This document shows positions 25,866-35,594 of a stretch of 37,900 nt of DNA, piece by piece. The position numbers and the translations under genes are program-made. The notes beneath the pieces were generated by a model, which did no database searches, was not told where the DNA came from, and saw nothing but the letters and a program-made list of their open reading frames with translations. This DNA comes from an uncultured Verrucomicrobiales bacterium (lineage in GTDB: Bacteria; Verrucomicrobiota; Verrucomicrobiia; Verrucomicrobiales; DEV007): contig CALLLI010000303.1 in NCBI GenBank assembly GCA_938082635.1, positions 1 to 37,900 of the forward strand. The letters are read 5' to 3'. Each line of letters starts with the position of its first letter. Position 1 is the first letter of the stretch.

Positions 25866-27749
25866 ATGAGAACCACCCTGACAGCAATCGCCCTTCTTCT
25901 CCAACTCGGCCTCGCCATGGCAGAGAAGCCAAACATCGTTGTTTTCTTGGTCGATGACATGGGCTGGGGAGATCTCGCCTGCTACGGCCACAAGACTATC
26001 AAGTCCCCACACCTCGACAAGTTCGCCTCCGAGGGCGTGCGTTTCACACAATGCTATTCTGCATGCGGCGTGTGTTCGCCCTCACGGTCTTCGATTCTCA
26101 CTGGGCGCACGCCCTATCGCAATGGCGTCTGGCGTTGGATCCCTGACGGACATTCAACGCACTTGCGCGAGAGCGAGATCACCCTGCCGGAGCTATTAAA
26201 AGAGAATGGCTACGCCACCTGCCACGTCGGCAAGTGGCACCTCAATGGGCACTTCAATAGCGACAAACAACCGCAGCCAAATGACCACGGCTACGAACAC
26301 TGGATGGCGACTCAGAACAATGCCGCGCCTAACCACAAGAACCCGACGAACTTCGTGCGCAACGGCGAAGCCATGGGCCCGCTCGAAGGTTTCTCGGCGC
26401 CGCTCGTAGCCACCGAAGGCATCCGCTGGCTGAAAGAAGACAGGGATCAGGACAAGCCATTTCTTCTCTCGGTGTGGACGCACGAACCGCACTTGCCCAT
26501 CGAGTCAGCTGAGAAATTCATGAAGCCTTACGCGCACATCGACAACGAAGGCATCCGCCAGCACCATGGCAATATCACACAACTCGACCACGCCTTCGGC
26601 ATCGTGATGAAAGGTTTGGATGAACTGGGTTTGCGCGACAATACAATCGTGTTCTTCACGTCGGACAATGGCCCAGAAGGAAGGAAAGAGGCAGGTCGCA
26701 CGCAAGGATCAACCGGCGGCTTGCGCGGGCGCAAACGCGACAGCCACGAAGGCGGTATCCGCGTCGCGGGCATGGTTCGTTGGCCAGGGCAGATTGCACC
26801 GGGCACAGTAAGCAACGTGCCAGTGATCGGCTCGGATATCTTCACCACCACACTCGGAATCGCTGAGATCGACATTCCGAAAGACCGCACCATCGATGGC
26901 GCAGACATTCGCCCGGCGTTCAAAGGTCAGCCCGTTGATCGTCACGTGCCACTATTCTGGCGCACCCACATTGCTCCAGAGAAAAGCCGCGCCGCGATGC
27001 GCATCGGTGATTGGAAGATTGTCGCTGACCGTACCCTGACAGAGTTTCAGCTCTATGAGATCGAGAAAGATTGGCAGGAGACGAACGATCTCGCCAAAAA
27101 GAAGCCGGTGAAACTCGCCGAGATGAAGAAGACCTTCATGGAAGTCTGGAGCGGCATCGAAGCCGAGGGCCCGCGCGCTTGGTGGGAGAATGAGAAACAA
27201 CCGCAGAAGAAGACCAAGAGAGCAGCAAAGCTCGGCAAGGGGACAGACGAGACCGGCGACTGGCCAATCGTCTGCGGCGGCACCGTGACGAAATCAACCT
27301 TGGGCTATCGGTTGTCCTCAGACGGTGAGGGCTTCGCTCTCCGGAAACTCGACAAACCCATCTCCGGCACTGCCCACGCCGTGTTCAAACTCGAGTATCA
27401 AACAGCCGTCGACGCGAGCACGCGCAACGCAATGTTCTGCTTTGGCGACAAGCCTAACAATGCCAACCTCGTCAAAGTGGGAACTGCTATCGGCAAGGGC
27501 ACCCACGAAATCTTCAAGGGCGGCTGGACAAATGTCGGTGGAGGCGCTGCGCAGAAGGCAAATTTCGACGCGCAACAGAAGTTCACCGCTCAAGCGACTA
27601 TCGATCTCTCCAAACGAATTGTTGTGTTAGAAATCGGCAAGACGCGACTGGAACAGAAGCTCCCTCAAGGATTGAAAGAGGTGAATTACATCGGCATTTA
27701 CGCCAAAGGGACGCGCAGCAATTTCTCTCCGATTGAGATCGTGGAATAG
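25866..27749 (+). CDS. Type I sulfatase with C-terminal beta-rich extension
   Basis: The 627-residue product has a signal peptide (MRTTLTAIALLLQLGLAMA) and a complete sulfatase domain: NIVVFLVDDMGWGD (metal-binding aspartates), CSPSR at residues 70-74 (the cysteine that becomes formylglycine), GYATCHVGKWHLN, HEPHLP, FFTSDNGPE and GIRVAGMVRWPG. A lysine-rich linker near residue 445 leads to an extra domain of about 165 residues (residues 460-627) without obvious catalytic motifs, probably a carbohydrate-binding-like sandwich. Secreted or periplasmic desulfation of a glycan is the likely role; the maturase is not in the window. Similar glycan genes are on the opposite strand nearby, so it is its own transcript. 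Confidence 0.92.
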   Translation: MRTTLTAIALLLQLGLAMAEKPNIVVFLVDDMGWGDLACYGHKTIKSPHLDKFASEGVRFTQCYSACGVCSPSRSSILTGRTPYRNGVWRWIPDGHSTHLRESEITLPELLKENGYATCHVGKWHLNGHFNSDKQPQPNDHGYEHWMATQNNAAPNHKNPTNFVRNGEAMGPLEGFSAPLVATEGIRWLKEDRDQDKPFLLSVWTHEPHLPIESAEKFMKPYAHIDNEGIRQHHGNITQLDHAFGIVMKGLDELGLRDNTIVFFTSDNGPEGRKEAGRTQGSTGGLRGRKRDSHEGGIRVAGMVRWPGQIAPGTVSNVPVIGSDIFTTTLGIAEIDIPKDRTIDGADIRPAFKGQPVDRHVPLFWRTHIAPEKSRAAMRIGDWKIVADRTLTEFQLYEIEKDWQETNDLAKKKPVKLAEMKKTFMEVWSGIEAEGPRAWWENEKQPQKKTKRAAKLGKGTDETGDWPIVCGGTVTKSTLGYRLSSDGEGFALRKLDKPISGTAHAVFKLEYQTAVDASTRNAMFCFGDKPNNANLVKVGTAIGKGTHEIFKGGWTNVGGGAAQKANFDAQQKFTAQATIDLSKRIVVLEIGKTRLEQKLPQGLKEVNYIGIYAKGTRSNFSPIEIVE

Positions 27750-27819
27750 GCATGCGCGAGATTTGGAGGAGGATTCTCGCCATTTGACGCTAGGCCATTA
27801 AACCCAAGGGCGGATTCAC

Positions 27820-30800
27820 TCACTCGCGCTCGGCACCGATGCGGTAGTAACCGGCTCCTCTCCCGACACGTTCCGCTGCCGAATCGCTGAATGGTGGCTT
27901 AGCATCCGTGACGACATCTTGCCACGAGTCCGGGAGCAGGGTTTCCGAATGTTGGACAGTGTAGCGCAGTCCGGCTTCCTCTAACCAATCGATTTCCGCT
28001 CCATCAGCTGTACGACGAAGGCTAGCAACGGTCACGCCTACGGGGTCTTCGCCTACTAACGTAGCCCCAGGATTCTGGCTCAAAAAGGCTGCCTCTTCAG
28101 CATTGAGCACGCCGTTATATAACTGCGCATCGTCAAGGATTCCGCGAAACCCGAAGAGACTGTTTAAGGAGCCGAAACGTAGCGCTGAAGAACGCGAGTC
28201 GTCGAAAGGCTCAGCGATCACTGTGCCCAAGCTTTCCCCATCCAGGTAAAGAGTAAGATCAGCGGCAGTAACCACCGCGACCAGATGCTGAGGCGCACCC
28301 GTAACCGCCCCAGCGAACGGCTCTGACTGTTCCCCACTCGACACCCACAACAGACTATCCCCTGCCACCGCTAGCGAGAAGGGATCGCCCAGAGCGTCTC
28401 CCTTTGAGAACAATACACTGACGTTAGCCGCACTAGGATCTCCTTGGAACCACAGAGAGAGAGGCTAAACTCTACTAGCGGAGGAATGTCAGCCGTTGCA
28501 GGAATCTCCACATAAGCCGCCTCCTCCTCGCCGGGTGTCAACGTAACGGAGGTTCCGGAGGCGAGAGGTGCTTGAGACACCTCGATCATGGCACCGTCGC
28601 CTACTTGATAGACACCATGGGCTCCGCGTCCGGAATAGTCATAAACGGAGCCGGGACTCTCTGCTTCGTCGAACCGGTAGTGCGCGATCAAGTTGCCCGC
28701 ATTGCCAATGAAGGTCGACAAATCCCAAAGCGACACCTTGTCTGCCGTGTCATTGCTATTCACTTCTAGAAGTGCAGCAAAGCCACCACGACGATCACCA
28801 GGATCAAACATTAATGTGACGGACTCCGTACCTTGAGCCGGAATGGTCGAAGAGCTTTCACTGATAGTGAACAAGGCTTGATCTGGACCCACCACACGGA
28901 TCGACTCGATCTCAAGGATTTCCTCCTTACCTTCGTTTGTTAGAGGAATCGACAAACGATAGGGGCCGGCTCCAGGTTCAAGATCCCGAATTGGATTCTT
29001 GGGCACGGCGAGATCGGGATCCTGGCCAGCCAAGTTGAACTGCACTGCGACCTCCGTGACTTCCCAGTCAGCATCCTGGCGAGCCCGGAAGAAGAACGTA
29101 TCGATGGCATGATTCTCGGGCGACCAGTTCTCGAATGGGATCACAGACGAATAACGCACATTTCCCCAGACGGTCTCGAAGAGGTAACCGTCTTCGGTCC
29201 GGCCAAGGATCACTTGGAGATCAACCGTGTTGTCTCCGGTGAACTGTTGCCTTTCTTCGGGAACCAAATCACCTCCCACAAGATCCGCGGCGGGAACCAA
29301 GTCCACCGTACTGGTCAAGTTTGTCGCCCCGACTCGAGAAAGATGCCTAACAAATTCTCCTCCCACGGGTCCGGTATCCAGTTCGCTGAGAATATAGCCA
29401 CCTGCCTCACCGTTGCCAAAGCCAATGAATAGGCCATCATCGTCAAATCCCGGCTTCACGTCGCCATTCGCAATGCGCATCCGCGCACTGAGGAAGTCCC
29501 CCTCGGCCAAAGCGATCTGACCCACCGCGAATGGCTGTAGCGCAATGAACGTCCCACTAGCCGTCAGACTGCTCTCGTTCCCATCCCCGTCTCCGGCATT
29601 GAATGTCCACGTCTCCTCAACTGGCACTGGCCCCCGTGCGACGGTTTGCAGCACCGTCACAGATACTCTGCGCGTTTGGAGATCGTCTTCCAGCGAAGCG
29701 GTCAAGATGTAGTCCGTGTCCATAGTGGGCATGATAGTCAAGCTTCCAGCACCGTTGACCATGGCCCTCTCAAGATCACCTACATCGGGATCAATACTCA
29801 ACTCCGCCCTTGGATCGGCGACCCAAGATAGGGTCGCGGTCGCACCATTGTTGAGCACCGCCGGTGCCGCACGGAACGTGGTGATCAGAGGCACGCGAGT
29901 CGCCAAGGGCAGGCTCACCGGACTGTCCTCAGTATTGGCATGCACAACGAGTGTCGTTTCGAAAGTCCCGCTCAAACCTGCCGGGTCAAAGGTCAGCATT
30001 ATTTCACTCGAAGCCCCTGGGGCAAGCGTCGCGGGAAAGGAATCGACCGTGAATTGAGCCGCCGTATCGCCCTCCACAACCACGGAACCAATCACAAGAC
30101 CCACACTAGCACCACCATTACTAATAGGCACAACGAACGCTAGTGCTTCCGGATTGATTCCCAGACGTCCTAGCAAAGACACTGATTCAATCAGCAAGTC
30201 TGGATCCAGCGCTTGCGAGGACTCCAACTCGACCACGACATTGGTGACTTCCCAATCTGCCGATTGCCGAGAGCGAAAGAAGAAGGTGTCCAAAGCATCC
30301 TCGCCCGGCGCCCAGACGTCCGCTGTCACTGTCGTCTGATAGACGGTATCGTTCCAGCGAGTCTCAAGATCGAATCCATCCGCAGTACGGGTCACCGCAA
30401 ACCGAATCGTGACTGTGTTATCCCCATCGAAGTAGCTCGCCGTTGCCAGGTCAGGCATGGCGCTCTCAGTTGGCAAGGGCATCAAATCAACCGTGCCTCC
30501 AAGATTCGTGCTACCGACTCGCGCGCGATGACGGAAAGGCTCTGCTTGAGGAACGCCTGTGTCAAATTCGCCTAACACATAGCCGCCACCAGAACCATTG
30601 CCAAAACCAATAAACAGACCGTCATTGTCGAAGGCTGGTTTGTTCTCCCCCAAGTTGACTCGGAGTGAAACTACCAACGATTCGCTAGCGTTCAGCGTCA
30701 CCGGCCCCTGCAAGAAGGAATTGAGCGCAATAAACGTCCCCGAGGCCACCAACGTGCTTCCCGACTCTTCCGTCCCATCCACGTCAGACCAATCCACGCT

Positions 30801-30902
30801 CAAGGCAACCGGACGTGCCCAAGTGCTGGGCAGCAAGGCCGAAAGCACTCCAAGGATTACGGCGAGTCGATAGATACTAGGAGAGGCTTCTTTCATCATC
30901 AT
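27820..30902 (-). pseudogene. Duplicated-domain LamG surface protein, frameshifted at a (CT)5 run
   Basis: From the ATG at 30902 a signal peptide (YRLAVILGVLSALLPSTWA) is followed by two copies of a beta-rich domain. Copy one is about residues 30-235 and copy two about 430-640, sharing patterns such as SGTFIAL, DGLFIGFGNG and ADWEVT. Each is followed by an abnormal-spindle/HYDIN-like immunoglobulin region. A LamG/concanavalin-type domain begins near 28690 (HYRFDEAESPGSVYDYSGRG). The frame breaks at 28454-28463, where the minus strand reads CTCTCTCTCT; the other frame continues the LamG domain smoothly (FQGDPSAANVSVLFSKGD, HLVAVVTAADLTLYLDGESL) to a stop at 27820. The joined protein would be about 1030 residues. 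Phase variation by repeat slippage is possible; so is simple decay. Confidence 0.8.
28454..28463. repeat. (AG)5 dinucleotide run at the frameshift site
   Basis: Five AG units on the plus strand sit at the exact place where the LamG-protein reading frame switches. Loss of one unit (two bases) would restore a single frame across the site. Confidence 0.8.
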
Positions 30903-31023
30903 AACGCTTTTCTAATGGAATGGAGGCGAATTTGAAACTCCAAACTTCGCTCGTATGACAAATACTCCCATTTCGACAGACAAAGATTGCTCCGCCGTTG
31001 CCGCGAAGTCGCAGGATCGGCTT

Positions 31024-32967
31024 TTAGAACACCCAAGGCCTCGTCTGTTTGATGACAAGCTTGTCGTCCTTATCGATCTTGAACTCGATCTCCATGGCGA
31101 ATTTCAGGTCGTCGGGATCACGTTTGTAGTGTTTGGCGAATTTGCTATGGATGGTGCCTAGGTGATCGCGGAGTTGGTTTAGGTGCTTGTCGCTCAAGAG
31201 GGATTTGCCTTTGGCCGCTTCTTTGGAAGAGCGGACGATCTCTTGGCCGTCGCGTTCGTACCAGCCTAGCAAGAGTTCCTCTGGGCTAGAATCTTCGTCA
31301 GGGTTGGTGACGAGATCTTCGCCGACCTGGGTGTTGAGGTAGTAGAAACCTAGAGATTCGTAGAGCACGTCTTCGGTCACGGCGACGCCGTTGGCTTTCT
31401 CTCCTTTGAAGTTGGGATGCACGAGGACACCCATGGCGGTGGCTTTGTGGTCGATGCGGTAGAACTCGCGCTCTTCATACGCGCGGAAGTTCCAGAGGCT
31501 GGCGAAGACTTGTTGGATCGTGTTCGAGAGATGGCCTTCGTCGGGCTTGTGGGTGTAGGAGTCGTAGAGACCGGCGCCGCTGAAGCCTGGGAGGTCTTCA
31601 TTGTTTGTGCTAGATCGACAGCGAATCGATTGCTTGGGTTGGAAGGATTCCTGAAGCGCTGTTAGGGCGGTATCGAGGTCGTCTGGCATGTCGCCGCCTT
31701 CGATGGTCTTGCGGAACTTCTTCAAAGCGCGTTCCAACTCACGTCGATTCTCTTTCAGCTCGGGGTCATTGATCAGCTTGTCTGCCCTGGCGTAGAAGTC
31801 GTTGTGCTTCATAAAAGCATCGTAGAAATGAAACGGGATGCCAAATCCGTCGGGGACCGTGCCTTCGGGAAACTTGAAAGTGCTCAGTGCAGCCAAATTA
31901 GCGGTCTTAACGCCGAAACTTCTGGACTGCTCAAATTTAATGTCTTTGAGAGGAATGATTTCATTGATGGAAAGATCACGCTTAAGTGTTTGCGCTTTGG
32001 TCGGACGGATCGCCTCAAAGTGCTTGTCGACTTCAGCTTTGGTGGCTTCGCGTAACTTGTAGCCCTGGGAGGTGACTTGATAGTTCACCAGTTTGCCCAC
32101 GAGAGAGCTGATGGCTACTTGGGTGAGCGCGTCATTGACGTAAGCGTTGGGGACTTTGTCTTGGATCGCGCGAAGATTCACGTGAGAGAGTGGCGTCTGA
32201 CGCACCTCAGAAATCACACCAGCCATGCGTGGCATCTGGTTAGGTAAGGTCTTGCAGATGACGATGTCACGAGGCGAAGGGCGGGTGTCGTTGTCCATGA
32301 TACGGAGCAGCCCGAAGGACTCGCCCGGATTGAGCGGGAGATAAGCGATGTTCGTACGCTTGTCAGAGTCCAGATGAACGGGGAGTTTCGCTGCTTCGTA
32401 CTTAGCTTTGTCAGTCTCGTATTGATCCAAGTTTCCATCCAACGGATGAAAGGCGAGTTTGCCTTTGAGCATCGGCGCCCTGGCAATCAAGGTGGCGTGA
32501 TAGGATTGGATCTCCTCAAACGTGTAGGAGTCACGAGGTTGGAAATCGAAGGTGTAGAGACCAGGATCACCGTCAGGAGCCTTCAAGCGCGGCAGGTAGC
32601 AGATGGCTCCGCGCACACCACTTGGCCGTCCGCGCCCTCGGCTCAATCCCACCTCACTCATGAAGGGAGGATGCCCTCGATGATTCTTGGTGTTCATGAA
32701 ATAGACCTTTCCTCCGGTCGTCTCCGGGGTCGCGAGGATGAACTTCACGAACTCGATCCCGGCAAGGTAGGAATCTCGTCCCGCATCGGGTCCTCGGTAA
32801 GACAATTTCTCGAACAGAGCTCGATCTGGAATAGCCGCGACACCCATTTCGAATTCCAAGTCTTCGGGCTCGATGCGCTCATTGTCCTCGCCTCCGAAAT
32901 CGCGTTGGGCAAGGGCGGTGACTGTGACCAGGCTGAGGTAAAGTAGTAGGGTTGCTAGACTTTTCAT
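31024..32967 (-). CDS. Secreted PEP/pyruvate-binding domain protein (PEP synthase-like, incomplete)
   Basis: I choose the ATG at 32967, which gives 647 residues and a signal peptide (MKSLATLLLYLSLVTVTALA); the first in-frame ATG at 33084 adds 39 residues before it with no sense as a leader. The protein has a phosphohistidine-like segment (TPLSHVNLRA), then a PPDK_N/ATP-grasp-type nucleotide-binding domain (SIRCRSSTNNEDLPGFSGAG, LWNFRAYEEREFYR) and ends in LVIKQTRPW, the usual end of that domain. The PEP-binding TIM barrel of PEP synthase is absent. An ATP-dependent dikinase outside the cytoplasm is hard to explain, so the protein may have another role, for example carbohydrate phosphorylation or binding. 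The decayed gene at 25000-25750 is a paralogue. Confidence 0.85.
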   Translation of the reverse strand: MKSLATLLLYLSLVTVTALAQRDFGGEDNERIEPEDLEFEMGVAAIPDRALFEKLSYRGPDAGRDSYLAGIEFVKFILATPETTGGKVYFMNTKNHRGHPPFMSEVGLSRGRGRPSGVRGAICYLPRLKAPDGDPGLYTFDFQPRDSYTFEEIQSYHATLIARAPMLKGKLAFHPLDGNLDQYETDKAKYEAAKLPVHLDSDKRTNIAYLPLNPGESFGLLRIMDNDTRPSPRDIVICKTLPNQMPRMAGVISEVRQTPLSHVNLRAIQDKVPNAYVNDALTQVAISSLVGKLVNYQVTSQGYKLREATKAEVDKHFEAIRPTKAQTLKRDLSINEIIPLKDIKFEQSRSFGVKTANLAALSTFKFPEGTVPDGFGIPFHFYDAFMKHNDFYARADKLINDPELKENRRELERALKKFRKTIEGGDMPDDLDTALTALQESFQPKQSIRCRSSTNNEDLPGFSGAGLYDSYTHKPDEGHLSNTIQQVFASLWNFRAYEEREFYRIDHKATAMGVLVHPNFKGEKANGVAVTEDVLYESLGFYYLNTQVGEDLVTNPDEDSSPEELLLGWYERDGQEIVRSSKEAAKGKSLLSDKHLNQLRDHLGTIHSKFAKHYKRDPDDLKFAMEIEFKIDKDDKLVIKQTRPWVF

Positions 32968-33272
32968 AAGGAAGGAGGCTATTTGTGAACTAAGAGTTGG
33001 GCTTGTTCGATGAATCCCTTTTCTCCGGCGGCAAATTGCTATTGTTGGTAAAGGTCGGAGTTCAAGCGACATGCGAAGATTCACCGAGAATTCCGCAATC
33101 TTTGTTTCAAACTCCTACGGAAATCCCCTCTTTTCCGAACCTGTGACAACTCAGAAACTTGTCCAGTGTTAAGCATTCCCTCAGGTGGGCGAATCGCCTA
33201 GGATCCCAATCATTCCAGCTTCTCGTCTGGAGAAAGCCAAGCATACCTCACTCAAGCACTTCTCAGATCATC
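32968..33272. promoter_or_regulatory. Divergent intergenic region
   Basis: About 305 bp separate the chosen starts of the minus-strand PEP-binding protein and the plus-strand hydrolase. Promoters for both must lie here. I see no convincing -35/-10 pair, operator palindrome, riboswitch or small gene; both genes also have in-frame upstream ATG codons in this stretch, which I consider unlikely starts because they precede the export signals. Confidence 0.35.
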
Positions 33273-34184
33273 ATGTCAGCACAAGAAACTTCCGCCACCG
33301 CCACAGATCATCCACCCATTCCTCAGGAGGCCTTTGATTGGTACGACGAATACGCGCACGGTGTGATCGATCGACGCACGTTCATGTCCCGATTGTCCAC
33401 CGTGGCCACGGCAGGCCTGACCATGAGTGTGCTCCTAGGGGCCTTGATGCCGGACTATGCGCAAGCCGAGCAGGTCTCTTTAAACGACTCTGACATTAAG
33501 GCGACATACGCCACCTTTCCTTCGCCCAAGGGACATAAGGAAGGTCGAGGCTACTTAGTCACGCCTAAGGGATTGGACGAGAAGGCTCCTGTCGTCTTGG
33601 TCATCCACGAGAATCGCGGCTTGAACCCGTATGTGAAGGACGTTGCTAGACGCGTGGCGAAAGCCGGCTTCATCGCCTTTGCGCCGGATGCTTTGCATCC
33701 TCTGGGTGGGTATCCAGGCAATGACGACGAGGGGCGATCCATGCAAGGTTCCATGGATCGCGCTAAGATCGAAGCCGACTTTGTGGCCGCAGCAACGTTT
33801 CTCAAAGCACATGACCAAAGCTCCGGTAAACTAGGCGCTGTGGGATTCTGCTTCGGTGGCTATGTCGTGAATATGCTAGCCGCGGCCGCGCCGGAGACCT
33901 TGAATGCAGGCGTGCCATTCTACGGCACACCCGCCGCCAAAGAGATTCGCAAGGACATCAAGGCGCCTTTGCTCGTTCAACTCGCCGAACTCGACAAGCG
34001 AGTGAATGGAAGTTGGCCTGAATACGAGGAAGACCTCAAAGCGGCCAAGGTGGATTACACCATGCACATGTATGAAAAGGCGAACCACGGCTTTCACAAC
34101 GATTCGACCGGGCGCTACGATGAGAAGATGGCCGAGCTTGCATGGGAGCGAACCTTGGCATTCTTCAAGAAGCACTTGTCTTAG
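33273..34184 (+). CDS. Dienelactone hydrolase family protein with Tat-like leader
   Basis: From the ATG at 33273 the product is 303 residues. A short N-terminal region precedes DRRTFMSRLSTVATAGLTMS, a twin-arginine-like leader ending at YAQA near residue 65. The hydrolase domain shows HENRGLNPY (oxyanion and glutamate region, residues 112-120), the nucleophile Cys193 in GFCFGGY, Asp241 in AELDKRV and His272 in NHGFHND, the complete Cys-Asp-His triad of dienelactone hydrolases. It resembles the YghX/DLH-like exported subgroup. The substrate is unknown (a small lactone or ester). It lies directly upstream of the efflux genes, whose first GTG follows its TAG without a gap, so the four genes may share a transcript. 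Confidence 0.88.
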   Translation: MSAQETSATATDHPPIPQEAFDWYDEYAHGVIDRRTFMSRLSTVATAGLTMSVLLGALMPDYAQAEQVSLNDSDIKATYATFPSPKGHKEGRGYLVTPKGLDEKAPVVLVIHENRGLNPYVKDVARRVAKAGFIAFAPDALHPLGGYPGNDDEGRSMQGSMDRAKIEADFVAAATFLKAHDQSSGKLGAVGFCFGGYVVNMLAAAAPETLNAGVPFYGTPAAKEIRKDIKAPLLVQLAELDKRVNGSWPEYEEDLKAAKVDYTMHMYEKANHGFHNDSTGRYDEKMAELAWERTLAFFKKHLS

Positions 34185-35588
34185 GTGTGGCTTGCTAACG
34201 TGGTAAACGCTTTCCGTTTCGTTCTTCTAGCCACTGCGACGCTAGCAGTATGCTCGTGCGTGGGTGGTTCGCGTGGCACCGTAACCGCCCTAGTTGAAGC
34301 GAATCCCTCCTTTCGCGAAGTTGCCACGGCGTTAGGTGGGCAGCAATTAGGACGCCCCTGGTGGGAGTCTTTCAGCGATCGAGCGCTTACCAAGTTGGTG
34401 CGACAGGCCCTGGGAAATAACCTGGAACTACAGGCTGTCGCCGCCCGTATTTCGCAGGCGGACGCAATGTTGCGACAAGCGGGCGGCAGGCTTTTCCCCC
34501 AGGTTGACGGCAGCGGCTCCTACGCCGTTCGGTGGACGGACGGCGATAGCTCTCAAGACAAACGGGCGACGTCGACGAATTTGGGCGCGCTGTTAGATTG
34601 GGAAATGGATCTCTGGGGACGGTTACGGTCTGCTCGGGAGGCGGACCGGCTTGAGCGCGATGCCAGCATTTCGGATTGGTTAGGCGCTCGGCTCTTGCTT
34701 TCAGCATCGGTGGCAGAGACCTACTTTGAGATCCTAGAACAGAATCGCCAGTTACTTCTGTTAGAAAAACAAATCGAGAACAACCAGACACTTCTTGATC
34801 TGACCGAGTTGCGATTTGGTCAGGCACAATCGTCGATCGTTGATGTGCTGCAACAGCGAGAGCAACTCGCCGCCACCAAGACGCGCGTTCCCACGATCGA
34901 AGGCCGACTTCAACAACTCACCTATGCGTTGGATGTCTTGCTCGGCCTCCCGCCCGGCAACGGGCCTACGCTTTCAGGTAAAGAGCTCGAGTTGCCACCG
35001 GCCTCGTTGCGCACCGTGGGAGTGCCCGCGAATCTCCTTCAGAAGCGCCCCGATCTTGTCGCTTCGGCGCAGCGTGTGGCCGCCATTGATCACGAAGTCG
35101 CCGAAGCCATCGCTGACCGTTTGCCTAGACTAACTCTCGGTGGATCCGTGTCAGGAACTGGAGGTCCTGGACTAGACACCATCATCACGAACGCCGTCGC
35201 TTCAGTCGCCGCACCGATCTTCGATGCCGGCATTCGCAAGGCGGAAGTTCGTCGGCGTCAAGCTGCACTCAAGGAAGCCCTATCATCCTACTCTAACAAT
35301 TACCTTAGCGCGGTTCGCGATGTCGAAACGGCGCTGGTGCTGGAGCGAAAGCAAGCGGAACGCATCGATCTTCTCAACCAACAGCTAGACACGGCAAAGA
35401 AGCTGCTGCGTGAAACACGCCACCGGTGGGGCCAGGGACTCACCGATTATTTGCCGGTCCTCAACGCGGTAGTCACGGTACAAGGACTGGAACGCGAAGT
35501 CATCACCAGCCACCGCGAACTCTTAAGCTCTCGTGTCGCGCTTCATCGTGCCATCGGTGGGCCAATAGATTCTGAACACCAACATTAA
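34185..35588 (+). CDS. Outer membrane efflux lipoprotein (TolC/NodT family)
   Basis: The 467-residue product starts at a GTG immediately after the stop of the hydrolase gene; a second GTG five codons on is also possible. A lipoprotein-type leader (RFVLLATATLAVCSC) suggests lipid anchoring in the outer membrane. The body has the paired OEP coiled-coil repeats: LGRPWWESFSDRALTKLVRQ, ALGNNLELQAVAARISQADA, GALLDWEMDLWGRLRSA, LGLPPG, LLQKRPDLVASAQRVAA and the C-terminal LNAVVTVQGLEREVI. It is the exit duct of a tripartite RND pump with the next two genes. Confidence 0.92.
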   Translation: MWLANVVNAFRFVLLATATLAVCSCVGGSRGTVTALVEANPSFREVATALGGQQLGRPWWESFSDRALTKLVRQALGNNLELQAVAARISQADAMLRQAGGRLFPQVDGSGSYAVRWTDGDSSQDKRATSTNLGALLDWEMDLWGRLRSAREADRLERDASISDWLGARLLLSASVAETYFEILEQNRQLLLLEKQIENNQTLLDLTELRFGQAQSSIVDVLQQREQLAATKTRVPTIEGRLQQLTYALDVLLGLPPGNGPTLSGKELELPPASLRTVGVPANLLQKRPDLVASAQRVAAIDHEVAEAIADRLPRLTLGGSVSGTGGPGLDTIITNAVASVAAPIFDAGIRKAEVRRRQAALKEALSSYSNNYLSAVRDVETALVLERKQAERIDLLNQQLDTAKKLLRETRHRWGQGLTDYLPVLNAVVTVQGLEREVITSHRELLSSRVALHRAIGGPIDSEHQH

Positions 35589-35594
35589 ACGAAT

